64,000 nt of DNA from Flammeovirgaceae bacterium UBA6059. GTDB taxonomy: Bacteria; Bacteroidota; Bacteroidia; Cytophagales; Cyclobacteriaceae. A program made the translations under genes and the position numbers. Location of the stretch: assembly GCA_002435755.1 (NCBI GenBank), contig DIYH01000034.1:62554-126553 (forward strand), read 5' to 3'. Below the pieces are notes generated by a model. The model was not told where the DNA came from, made no database searches, and saw nothing but the letters and a program-made list of their open reading frames with translations. Shown in pieces: positions 7,964 to 16,313 of this stretch. Numbering within the stretch: position 1 is the stretch's first letter; the number at the start of each line of letters is the position of its first letter.

Positions 7964-9013
7964 ATGAAATACCTCATCTATGGTGCTTACGGTTATACTG
8001 GTAAGCTCATTTCAAAACTTGCCGTTGACAAGGGGCATGAAATCATCATTGCCGGTAGGGACCCTGGTAGTATCAAGCAACTCGGAGAACATCTCAATGT
8101 ACCCTACCTGTCTTACGAACTAGACGATAATGAAGCTCTTGATAACTCGCTCAGAGATGTGGAAGCAGTGCTACACTGTGCGGGCCCATACAGCAAGACA
8201 GCACTTCCCATGATAGAGGCATGTTTGAGGTGTGGAATTCACTACCTGGACATCACCGGAGAGCTCGATGTATTCGAATTAGCAGTCACTAAAAATGAAG
8301 CTGCTAAAAAAGCAGGGATCGTGCTATTGCCAGGTGTAGGATTTGATGTGGTGCCTACGGATTGTCTTGCTTCCTATCTGAAATCAAAAATGCCAGACGC
8401 AACACATCTGGAAATGGGTTTCAAGGGTGTCTCAAAACTATCTCGGGGCACAGCGCTGACCATGGCCGAAAACATGCATAAAGGAGGCATGATCCGCGAA
8501 AATGGCATGCTCAAGCAAGTACCTTCCGCTTTTAAGACCAGAGAAACTACCGTCAACGGTAAGCTTCAGACCTTTGTATCAATCCCTTGGGGTGATGTGT
8601 CCACGGCCTTCCACAGTACTGATATTCCTAATATAGTACTCTACACTGGTGTTCATCCAAAACAAGTAAGTACTATGAAACGATTGTATGGCCTTAGGGG
8701 CTTATTGAAGCTTGGGTTCATACAAAACATGATCCGGAAAAGGATCAAAAAAACAGTGATCGGCCCCAGTGATCAACTCCGCAATGAAGGTAGAAGCTAC
8801 ATCTGGGGCGAGGTGAAGAATTCAAGTGGAGCAACTTTCTTTGCACGATTAGAAACTATGGAAGGCTATAAACTGACCTCCATTACCGCTGTGGCAGCTA
8901 TGGAGAAGCTCCTAAAGGGAAACGTCTTCCCCGGATTCAAAACTCCAAGTCTTGCTTTCGGACCTGACTTTATCCTTGAAGCCGGTGACACAAGTCGCAC
9001 AGATGGCGAATGA
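7964..9013 (+). CDS. Saccharopine dehydrogenase family / trans-acting enoyl-reductase-like protein
   Basis: NAD(P)-binding oxidoreductase of about 349 residues. The N-terminal Rossmann motif is GAYGYTGKLIS, followed by LHCAGPYSKTALPMIEACL and the HYLDITGE block that marks the saccharopine dehydrogenase-like / trans-acting enoyl reductase family. GVGFDVVPTDCLA is also typical. Substrate is unknown; relatives act on lysine intermediates, lipids or are uncharacterised. Starts at 7940 (GTG) and 7958 (ATG) are in frame, but the family begins just at MKYLIYGAYG, hence 7964. Its end overlaps the next gene by eleven bases. Confidence 0.8.
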   Translation: MKYLIYGAYGYTGKLISKLAVDKGHEIIIAGRDPGSIKQLGEHLNVPYLSYELDDNEALDNSLRDVEAVLHCAGPYSKTALPMIEACLRCGIHYLDITGELDVFELAVTKNEAAKKAGIVLLPGVGFDVVPTDCLASYLKSKMPDATHLEMGFKGVSKLSRGTALTMAENMHKGGMIRENGMLKQVPSAFKTRETTVNGKLQTFVSIPWGDVSTAFHSTDIPNIVLYTGVHPKQVSTMKRLYGLRGLLKLGFIQNMIRKRIKKTVIGPSDQLRNEGRSYIWGEVKNSSGATFFARLETMEGYKLTSITAVAAMEKLLKGNVFPGFKTPSLAFGPDFILEAGDTSRTDGE

Positions 9014-11804
9014 ATTTACACACGTGCATTTGGCCAAAGGAGTAGATTACTTCATCATCATTGCATGTTTCCTATGGTCCTGTGAGAGACCGGCTCAAAA
9101 AAAAGTTAACATACCATCATTCGCTTATGAAGAGGGATCGCCGGATAACCCGTGGGCAAGACAAGAGTATGAATCACGGCAAATTGCAGACCCAAAGACG
9201 GGCAGGATTCCGGTAGGTATACTTCGAAAAGAACGTGCTTATCTCCAAAAAGACCAAAACAGCCTGTCAACCTATACCAAGCGGACCAAAAATCTCGAAT
9301 ATAGGTTTATCGGGCCAAGCAATGTAGGTGGTCGTACGCGCGCGTTTGCGATAGACATCACAAATGAAGATGTACTTGTAGCTGGTGGTGTATCAGGTGG
9401 CATGTGGCGATCAAACGATGCAGGTCAAAGTTGGGAACGCACCACTCATCCTGCCTCGTTGTTCAATGCTTCTTGTTTGATTCAGGACACACGACCTGGC
9501 AAAGAGCATATCTGGTATCACGGTACCGGGGAACTACGTGGCAACAGTGCTTCGAACAGTGGAGCACCGTACCGCGGTGATGGGATATTCAAAAGCAGCG
9601 ATGGTGCCCTGACCTGGGAGTTGATCCCTTCGACTACATTGGGAAGTAGCAATCAATTCAACAGTCCATTTCAGTACATCTGGAATATTGTAGTAAATAC
9701 ATCTCGATTTGATAGAGACGAAGTATATGCAGCTGCATTTGGAGGTATTCTCAGGTCTATCGATGGTGGGGATACCTGGAAAACGGTGCTAGGTGATGAC
9801 CTCATCGAGCTGACCACTGATACTACGGACTTCAATGAAAGCCCATATGCGCGTTATTCAGATATAGCCATTTCGGAGGCTGGTGTGTTCTACGGTGCTT
9901 TAGGAACACATACCGGAGAAGGGTTCATTCGCTCAAAAGGAGGGATTTTCAGATCTACCGATGGTGAAAACTGGGATGAGATCAGCCCTGATGGATTCCC
10001 AAATGAAGTACGTAGGATAGTGTTCGACCTTTCTCCAAGCGACAATGGAGTTATGTACTTCGCCATGGATGCCGAGCCTTATCGACTATTCAGGTATGAC
10101 GAAAACACCAGCTTAGAAGGGATAGGTGTGTGGACTGATCTTAGTGAGAACATACCTGATTTTGAAGGGGAAAATGGGCCCTATGATTCTCAAAACAGTT
10201 ACAATATGGTCATAGCAGTTCACCCACAATCAGATAATGTGGTATATCTAGGTGGCACGAATCTTTATGTGTCCTCTGATGGATTCAGGTCTGATAACAA
10301 TACCCACTGGATAGGCGGATATGATCCTGAGGGTGGTAATGGTCTATATCCCGAGCATCACCCCGACCAGCATGTCGTTACATTTATACCCTCAGACCCT
10401 AATCAAATGTATGTTGCTAACGATGGTGGCATATACTTCACGGAGAACAACCTTAATACGCAACCAATTTGGATTGATCGTAACATGGGTTACATTTCTT
10501 CGCAGTTTTATGCCATTGGCATAGAAAAAAGCCCTGGCAATAGCGTAATGGGTGGCCTGCAAGACAATGGAACATATATCGGTAACAGTGCAGGCGACAC
10601 TCGCTGGGAGGATTTACAAGGTGGAGATGGTGGCTATAGCTACTTTACCAAAAATGGTATCTATAGATACTTCTCCATTCAGAATGGTAGGATCTTTCGC
10701 CTAAGATACAGCGGCGGTACGTTAGTCGGCGTAAGTCGCGTAGATCCATTAGGTGGAGGGCAGACACCTGGTCGGGAGTATTTATTTGTCAACCCTTTTG
10801 TACTTGACCCGCACAACAACAATGTAATGTATATGGCTGGGGGTGATGCTATATGGCGTAATAATAATATGAGTCAAATGCCCGATGATGATTTCAAACC
10901 CAAGTCGATTGGTTGGACAAGGCTAAGCAGTACTGTTCCCGATGAGAGCATCATCACTGCACTCGAGATCAGTACCACACCTGCGAATCGCCTCTACTAT
11001 GGCACACTTATCGGAGAGCTTTACCGCGTTGATAATGTTAATACTGCGGTTGAGGTATCCCAGATAAGTGGGCCGATCCTACCTAAAAATGGGTATGTAG
11101 TGTGCATCGCTATTGATCCGACTGATGCTGATCACATATTGGTGATCTATGCCAATTACAACATCAGGAGCATCTTCAGGTCAGTGGATGGTGGGTTCAG
11201 CTTTGAGGACATTAGTGACAATCTTGAAGAAAATCCTGACGGTAGCGGAAGTGGACCAAGTATCCGCTGGGCAGAAATTGTCCCACTTAATGATGGTACG
11301 TACCAATACTTTGTTGGGACAAGCAGCGGGTTATTTGCTTCTAACTCATCTGCAACAGATATGTCTCCCTGGGTGCAACAAGCGCCTGAAATTATTGGGA
11401 ACGCTGTTGTTCGGATGTTGGATTACAGGACTGATGATGGTTGGTTAGTCGCTGCGACTCATGGCAATGGGGTCTATGAGACCTTTGTTGATGATGCACT
11501 TTTTTACCAACCTGAGCCTCCAGAACCCTCTGAAAACTCACTTCTGGCTTTCCCTAATCCTTTCAGCGACCAGGTCATCATTAGGTTTGATATAGCTAGA
11601 GATGGTAACGGAGCTGTAGCTATTCTTGACTCAAGTGGAAAATTGATCAGCATACCACTGAGCGGCTATTTGTATGAGGGAGAGAATGCGGCAAGCTGGG
11701 ACGGCACAAATGACAGTGGGCTTCCTGTGGCGGATGGCATGTATTACTATCAGATCAGGGCTGGTAACCAGTTTCTGACAGGAAAACTGATCCTGGATCG
11801 CTAA
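9003..11804 (+). CDS. T9SS-exported BNR/sortilin-like beta-propeller protein
   Basis: Large cell-surface or secreted protein of about 933 residues. From the ATG at 9003 the N-terminus has a hydrophobic stretch (DYFIIIACFLWSC), a signal peptide or lipoprotein-like signal. Repeated blades carry Asp-box-like motifs such as SNDAGQSWE, SSDGALTWE, SIDGGDTWK, STDGENWDE and SVDGGFSFE, as in sortilin/Vps10 and BNR-repeat proteins. The C-terminal about 85 residues (AFPNPFSDQVIIRF ... SWDGTNDSG ... DGMYYYQI) are a type A T9SS sorting domain, so it should be exported through the outer membrane. It overlaps the upstream reductase gene and ends convergent with a hybrid sensor (four-base overlap). A longer frame starts at 8952 but lacks a better signal. 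Confidence 0.85.
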   Translation: MANEFTHVHLAKGVDYFIIIACFLWSCERPAQKKVNIPSFAYEEGSPDNPWARQEYESRQIADPKTGRIPVGILRKERAYLQKDQNSLSTYTKRTKNLEYRFIGPSNVGGRTRAFAIDITNEDVLVAGGVSGGMWRSNDAGQSWERTTHPASLFNASCLIQDTRPGKEHIWYHGTGELRGNSASNSGAPYRGDGIFKSSDGALTWELIPSTTLGSSNQFNSPFQYIWNIVVNTSRFDRDEVYAAAFGGILRSIDGGDTWKTVLGDDLIELTTDTTDFNESPYARYSDIAISEAGVFYGALGTHTGEGFIRSKGGIFRSTDGENWDEISPDGFPNEVRRIVFDLSPSDNGVMYFAMDAEPYRLFRYDENTSLEGIGVWTDLSENIPDFEGENGPYDSQNSYNMVIAVHPQSDNVVYLGGTNLYVSSDGFRSDNNTHWIGGYDPEGGNGLYPEHHPDQHVVTFIPSDPNQMYVANDGGIYFTENNLNTQPIWIDRNMGYISSQFYAIGIEKSPGNSVMGGLQDNGTYIGNSAGDTRWEDLQGGDGGYSYFTKNGIYRYFSIQNGRIFRLRYSGGTLVGVSRVDPLGGGQTPGREYLFVNPFVLDPHNNNVMYMAGGDAIWRNNNMSQMPDDDFKPKSIGWTRLSSTVPDESIITALEISTTPANRLYYGTLIGELYRVDNVNTAVEVSQISGPILPKNGYVVCIAIDPTDADHILVIYANYNIRSIFRSVDGGFSFEDISDNLEENPDGSGSGPSIRWAEIVPLNDGTYQYFVGTSSGLFASNSSATDMSPWVQQAPEIIGNAVVRMLDYRTDDGWLVAATHGNGVYETFVDDALFYQPEPPEPSENSLLAFPNPFSDQVIIRFDIARDGNGAVAILDSSGKLISIPLSGYLYEGENAASWDGTNDSGLPVADGMYYYQIRAGNQFLTGKLILDR

Positions 11805-14581
11805 TCGATGAGTTCTGCAGGACTTTTGCCAAATCTCTTCTCATAGTTCTTGTTGAACTGCGTAACATTCTTCATGCCTATCTCACGGGCTGCCTGAGAA
11901 GCAGACCTCACCTTACCCTGCCTTATCAACTGATCAGCAAATTGTAACCGTACTTCTTTGATGTATTCGAGGGGTGTCTTGTCAGTAATCTTTTTGATCA
12001 ATCTGTATACCTGCCGCTCACTTGCTGCCATCGTATCCGCCATTTGGGCCACATTGAGATTGGAATCATCGATCTTCTCTAAAATGAGCTGGTCTACCTT
12101 TCGCAGTAGCGTTTGCTCAATAGAATCTACTTGCTTAGCACGTTGCTGGACAAGTGTTGCCCCGTTGGTTTCCCATTTTGTCCTTTGACCCAGCAGGTTC
12201 TGAACTCTAAGCTTAAGCTCATTTTTGTTAAAGGGCTTCTGTAAGAAATCATTGATGCCATGAAATAGCACACGTTCACGATCTTCTTCAGAAGTTCTCG
12301 CACTGACTACCAAGACAGGTATTGACTTGTAGTCATCATCTTTAGCCAAAGCTTCCAAAAGCTCAAAGCCATCCATCCATGGCATCATTAGATCGGTAAT
12401 AATTAGATCTACTGGTTCCCTTTCAAGCACTTCCAGTGCTTCCTGACCATGGGCAGCCTCCACGACCTTAAAATCTTCTGCTATCAAATCTCGAATGTAC
12501 GACCTGATCTCCACATGATCCTCAACTATAAGAACACTCGCTTTCTTTTTATCCTCCTCAAAGGTTTTGAGCTTGTTTTTAGCATTGAACTCCTCTTGCT
12601 CAAGTGTGAGCAGCAACTCGCCTCGCTTGGATAGTTCGTCACTCAACAGTGGAGCGAGACCTACATCTGAAGTGCTTTCTGGTAAGGAAACAATGAAAGT
12701 AGTACCCACACCCAGTTCACTCTCTACTGTGATATGTCCATCATGTAACTCAACCAGCTCTCTGACGAGGGCAAGCCCAATACCTAAACCTTCACGTGCC
12801 TGGTACTTATTATCAGGAGATTGGTAAAACCGATCAAAAATATAAGGCAAGCTCTGACTGTTAATACCTTCACCTGTATCGCTAATTCGGAGTTCTATGG
12901 TATCTTTTATATTATCCAGGTCTACTGTAATAGTATCTCCATCTTTAGTATGCTTGATAGCGTTTCCAACAATGTTAAAGACAATTTTTTCAAATTGTCT
13001 TGAATCTATATCTACCAGGAAATCATTGTCATGAGACGCTGTAAGCTTAAGCTCAACCGACCTTAGTGCCAGGGTCGTCTCAAACATACCTAGAAGGGAA
13101 TCCAGATAAGGTCGTAACGAAACTGCCTGTTTGTTGAGCTTCAACTTGCCATCTTCTAACTGAGTAAGATCGTTGATCTCGTCAGTCATATTGAGGAGCC
13201 TTTGACCATTGCGTTCAATGACGTCCAGGTTCTGTTTTGCAATGGGAGTAAAATAATTCTCCTGATTAAGCCTTACATTTTCAAGATTGCCAAGGATCAG
13301 GCTCACAGGACTTCTGAGATCATGACTGATATTTGCAAAGAAGCGAGACTTTGCTCGATCTAACTCTTCTAGTTTACTCGCCTGGTTTTCAATTACATTT
13401 TTGTCCTCTTCTATCTGCTGCTTTTGCCGCATGATCTTATAAGAGAGCTTATGTTTCGTATTGTAAGCATAGATTGAAATGAAGGCCGCCACAAGTAACA
13501 AGCCTATGCCCACACCTGTAAGGAGAATAATAGTCTCCTGCCGGGAAATAATCTGTTCATTGAGCTCTGCCTGCTGCTTAAGAAACTGGTTTTCGGCTTC
13601 CTGCCGCTCACTTTCGTATTGAGCCCTCAGGCGTTCTATTTTTCTGGTATTCTCTTCACTAAATATTTCCTGGTTGAGATCATGATAATCCTGATGATAC
13701 TTTAACGCTGTTGGATAATCCTGATTGATTTCACTTATCTGGCTTATTGATAACAAAGCCTTTCTTACATCATTTTGAAGGCCATGTTCCTTAGCCATGG
13801 CAAGACTTCTCAATGCATACTCTTCTGCTTTTTTCGAATCATTAAGGTCTATATAGATCAAAGCCAGGTTGTTCAAACTATATACAACTGCTCCCAGGTT
13901 ACCTACACTGTTTGCCCTATCCATTGCGCTCTCAAAAGACGAAATGGCAGCTGAATAATCCTTTTTTAATCTATACACTTCACCCAAATCGGCTTCAGCA
14001 GTAATGACACCCGGGGTATCACCAAGTTGCTCGCGCAGTTGACGGGTCTTAATAAACTGTTGTTCAGACTCATTTAATCTATCTAAACCTCTGTATGTCC
14101 TTCCAAGATTGAGATAACAGTAACCAATCATTGTAGAGTCACCCAGTTGCTCGGCTGTATTAAGTGCGTTGAGGAAATATGGTAAAGCTCCTTCAAAATC
14201 GGACTGATAAATACTCAGATTACCAAGGTTGATCAATGAATAGCCCTGCTGTTCAAGGACATTGGCCTCTTGTGAGGCACTATAGGCGGTCATGTAGTAT
14301 TCGAAGGCTCGGCTATAGTTACCAAGATTTCTATGAGCAATACCCAGATAATTGTTCGATTGGATTTGTCGCTCAACAAACGAACCCTGCCTCGCAAGAT
14401 CAAGGGCACGGCTGACATAAAAAATGGTTGAATCAGGATAGCTATTGCGATAGCTCCATCCAAGATCATTAATAGAATCAATCAATCCAGTAGAAATCTC
14501 ATGATCCTCAAGTCCTCTGACCTGACCTCCATGAGTCTCAAAGCAAAGAAGGGTTATGATAACCAGAAGACCTGATCTCAT
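11801..14581 (-). CDS. Hybrid two-component sensor: TPR - histidine kinase - receiver - AraC HTH
   Basis: One-polypeptide two-component regulator of about 926 residues. A signal peptide (MRSGLLVIITLLC) leads to periplasmic TPR repeats (about 30-310), a coiled coil, and a membrane helix around 350 (ETIILLTGVGIGLLLVAAF). In the cytosol follow HisKA (FFANISHDLRSP, His about 420), HATPase (NAIKHTKDGD, DTGEGI, GLGIGLALVRELV), a receiver with phospho-Asp in ITDLMMPWMDG (about 730), and an AraC-type DNA-binding domain (SERQVYRLIKKIT ... FGKSPAELID). This is the usual Bacteroidetes hybrid layout but with TPRs in place of YYY/propeller sensors. I chose the ATG at 14581; a TTG lies seven codons upstream. 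Target genes are unknown; the convergent BNR gene is a neighbour only. Confidence 0.92.
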   Translation of the reverse strand: MRSGLLVIITLLCFETHGGQVRGLEDHEISTGLIDSINDLGWSYRNSYPDSTIFYVSRALDLARQGSFVERQIQSNNYLGIAHRNLGNYSRAFEYYMTAYSASQEANVLEQQGYSLINLGNLSIYQSDFEGALPYFLNALNTAEQLGDSTMIGYCYLNLGRTYRGLDRLNESEQQFIKTRQLREQLGDTPGVITAEADLGEVYRLKKDYSAAISSFESAMDRANSVGNLGAVVYSLNNLALIYIDLNDSKKAEEYALRSLAMAKEHGLQNDVRKALLSISQISEINQDYPTALKYHQDYHDLNQEIFSEENTRKIERLRAQYESERQEAENQFLKQQAELNEQIISRQETIILLTGVGIGLLLVAAFISIYAYNTKHKLSYKIMRQKQQIEEDKNVIENQASKLEELDRAKSRFFANISHDLRSPVSLILGNLENVRLNQENYFTPIAKQNLDVIERNGQRLLNMTDEINDLTQLEDGKLKLNKQAVSLRPYLDSLLGMFETTLALRSVELKLTASHDNDFLVDIDSRQFEKIVFNIVGNAIKHTKDGDTITVDLDNIKDTIELRISDTGEGINSQSLPYIFDRFYQSPDNKYQAREGLGIGLALVRELVELHDGHITVESELGVGTTFIVSLPESTSDVGLAPLLSDELSKRGELLLTLEQEEFNAKNKLKTFEEDKKKASVLIVEDHVEIRSYIRDLIAEDFKVVEAAHGQEALEVLEREPVDLIITDLMMPWMDGFELLEALAKDDDYKSIPVLVVSARTSEEDRERVLFHGINDFLQKPFNKNELKLRVQNLLGQRTKWETNGATLVQQRAKQVDSIEQTLLRKVDQLILEKIDDSNLNVAQMADTMAASERQVYRLIKKITDKTPLEYIKEVRLQFADQLIRQGKVRSASQAAREIGMKNVTQFNKNYEKRFGKSPAELID

Positions 14582-14659
14582 CCGTATGCTGATTGGTTGC
14601 AATATCTAAAGTAACAAATCCAAATGAATAGAACTTGCTGTTATACATTAGCTATAAAC

Positions 14660-14686
14660 AAAAAAACCCCGAAGTACTCTTCGGGG
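14660..14686 (-). terminator. Rho-independent terminator
   Basis: On the minus strand a perfect 8-bp stem (ccccgaag 14667-14674 with cttcgggg 14679-14686) is followed by a run of seven T (A-run 14660-14666 on the plus strand). It lies about 55 bases past the end of the small minus-strand ORF 14741-14953. Confidence 0.8.
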
Positions 14687-14740
14687 CTCAACCAGCTATG
14701 GAAAGATTGGCCTTCTGCCAAAATTATCTTCGCGCCTTCT

Positions 14741-14953
14741 TTATGAATAATCAGCCATATTCAGGCGTCTTGTTATTTTGAATAAAAGTGACTCGCTCAC
14801 TTGAGGAAGCTTTGTCAACAATGTGAATCTTTCGGGTGAATTGCTGTTGGACCTGGACTTTCTATAGCTTCCCAGATCTCCAAACTGATACTTTTCTACT
14901 TCAGGGTTATACCAAATAAAACTCATCAGGCTTTTCAATTCGTTAGTCAACAA
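14741..14953 (-). CDS. Small hypothetical protein
   Basis: 70-residue ORF with an SFIWYNPEVEKYQFGD block followed by a serine-rich turn and FTLLTKLPQ ... LLFKITRRLNMA. It reads like a compact cytosolic domain rather than chance translation, and a strong terminator in the right orientation follows about 55 bases after its stop. No family name comes to mind. The sequence upstream (14954-15367) is AT-rich and would hold its promoter. Confidence 0.5.
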   Translation of the reverse strand: MLTNELKSLMSFIWYNPEVEKYQFGDLGSYRKSRSNSNSPERFTLLTKLPQVSESLLFKITRRLNMADYS

Positions 14954-15367
14954 TTCAAATAGAAGAAATCTTTTGATTAGGATTCTGACAAAAGACTTTA
15001 TAATCCTGCCAAATAAATATTTGAGTTATTCCTCCTCTTATGTTCATACTAATTCGGCTTAAAATTATATCAATATGCTATTAAAACAATTCAATATTGA
15101 AATTATTATATAATTGTTGGATTTTAAATAAACACGACATCCACCGTGTACAAATCCGCCAATGGCGTCACATATCTGCCATTGACATAAACATTTCTGC
15201 TATCTTATCACCAGAGCTGATTGATGCTAAGGCGATTCACTGGATGCGATAGTAAAGCCGACAATAAACAAACTAGAGCACTTGATTATGTCATTGAACA
15301 TTAGCTTTTGACATAAAAAATCGAGAAAACAATAAATAAGTTAACCTAATGCTCTACTCTAAAAAGA
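14954..15367. other. AT-rich intergenic region, no gene seen
   Basis: About 410 bases without a convincing ORF. It should contain the promoter of the small minus-strand gene and the downstream flank of the tRNA transcript. No repeat or RNA family was recognised in it. Confidence 0.4.
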
Positions 15368-15392
15368 AAAACCTCAGCTATGCTGAGGTTTT
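15368..15392 (-). terminator. Terminator of the tRNA-Lys transcript
   Basis: Perfect 11-bp inverted repeat, aaaacctcagc (15368-15378) and gctgaggtttt (15382-15392), loop of three. On the minus strand the stem is followed by a T-rich tail (tttttcttttt), four bases after the tRNA 3' end. The symmetric A/T ends could also let it act on the plus strand. Confidence 0.8.
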
Positions 15393-15396
15393 AGAG

Positions 15397-15469
15397 TGAT
15401 TCGACTGGGGCTCGAACCCAGGACCCTATCCTTAAAAGGGATATGCTCTACCAACTGAGCTATCGAATC
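15397..15469 (-). tRNA. tRNA-Lys(TTT)
   Basis: Read on the minus strand the 73 bases fold as a full cloverleaf. The acceptor GATTCGA pairs with TCGAATC followed by discriminator A. The D arm contains AGCTCAGTTGGTAGAGC. The anticodon stem TATCC/GGATA encloses CTTTTAA, giving anticodon TTT (lysine). The T arm has the GGTTCGAGCCC form. The CCA end is not encoded. A terminator follows directly. Confidence 0.97.
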
Positions 15470-15541
15470 AATTGTGTTTAGAACAACGTTCTTTTAAATT
15501 GCGGTTGCAAAACTAGGAAGATAGCTTTCAAATCCAAAGAC

Positions 15542-16267
15542 ATGATTGGCAAAATTTACGTGATGTTTGGGGTGTTCTTGTTGTCGGCTTCTTTGATTGG
15601 AGCTGCCTTTGGGCAGGAATATAAACTGCAACAGGCAGATTCGCTTTTTGCGCAGGGCAAATACACAGAATCCTATGAGCTATACGACCAATTGTTTTTC
15701 AATGACAATGTATACTCTCCTCAAATGCTTCTTAAGCTAGCATACATCACGGAAGGGCTTGGAGAGTATGAACGTGCACTATTTTTTCTACAGACCTATT
15801 ATCGAAAAACGTATGATGATCTTGCTTTGAATAAGATTCAAAAGATTTCAGAGACCTACGGCCTGTCAGGATATTCCATGAACGACCTGACGTACGCTCT
15901 TGATAAAGTTGGCAGGTTCAGGGTAGAGATCATTTACAGTTTATTGATCCTTCAAGCCATCTTGCTACTCCTTGTTGCATACAAGAAGTACAAGCTCCGC
16001 GCAAAACCTTTGTACAGCGTGATCTCGGCTGCCATAGTTGGGGTCCTACTGATAGTAATGATCAACTTTGTGAGCATTCAATCATCTGCGATCATCGCAA
16101 GTAACAAAACCTATCTAATGAAGGGCCCTTCCGCTGGTGCCGACCTCCTAACAATCATAGATAAGGGTCATAACGTAGAATTACTTGATCAGGGAGAGGT
16201 GTGGAGTAAGATCAAACTTGACGAAAATGTCGTCTACATTAGATCTAATCGATTAATGCCGCTTTAG
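15542..16267 (+). CDS. TPR and SH3-like membrane protein (BatE-like layout)
   Basis: Protein of 241 residues. A signal peptide ends in GAAFGQ near residue 25. Two to three TPR-like helices follow (QQADSLFAQGKYTESYELYDQLF and the ...LAYITEGLGEYERALFFLQTYY block). Two membrane helices lie at about 138-155 and 165-185, and a C-terminal bacterial SH3-like domain of about 50 residues (YLMKGPSAGADLLTIIDKG ... WSKIKLD) should be periplasmic. The arrangement resembles BatE/aerotolerance-type proteins, but no bat genes are near. It lies 46 bases upstream of, and on the same strand as, the hybrid sensor at 16314, so co-transcription is possible. Confidence 0.7.
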   Translation: MIGKIYVMFGVFLLSASLIGAAFGQEYKLQQADSLFAQGKYTESYELYDQLFFNDNVYSPQMLLKLAYITEGLGEYERALFFLQTYYRKTYDDLALNKIQKISETYGLSGYSMNDLTYALDKVGRFRVEIIYSLLILQAILLLLVAYKKYKLRAKPLYSVISAAIVGVLLIVMINFVSIQSSAIIASNKTYLMKGPSAGADLLTIIDKGHNVELLDQGEVWSKIKLDENVVYIRSNRLMPL

Positions 16268-16313
16268 TGCTTCCCTGACACACTATTACGCATCTTCATG
16301 ATTATATTTAACT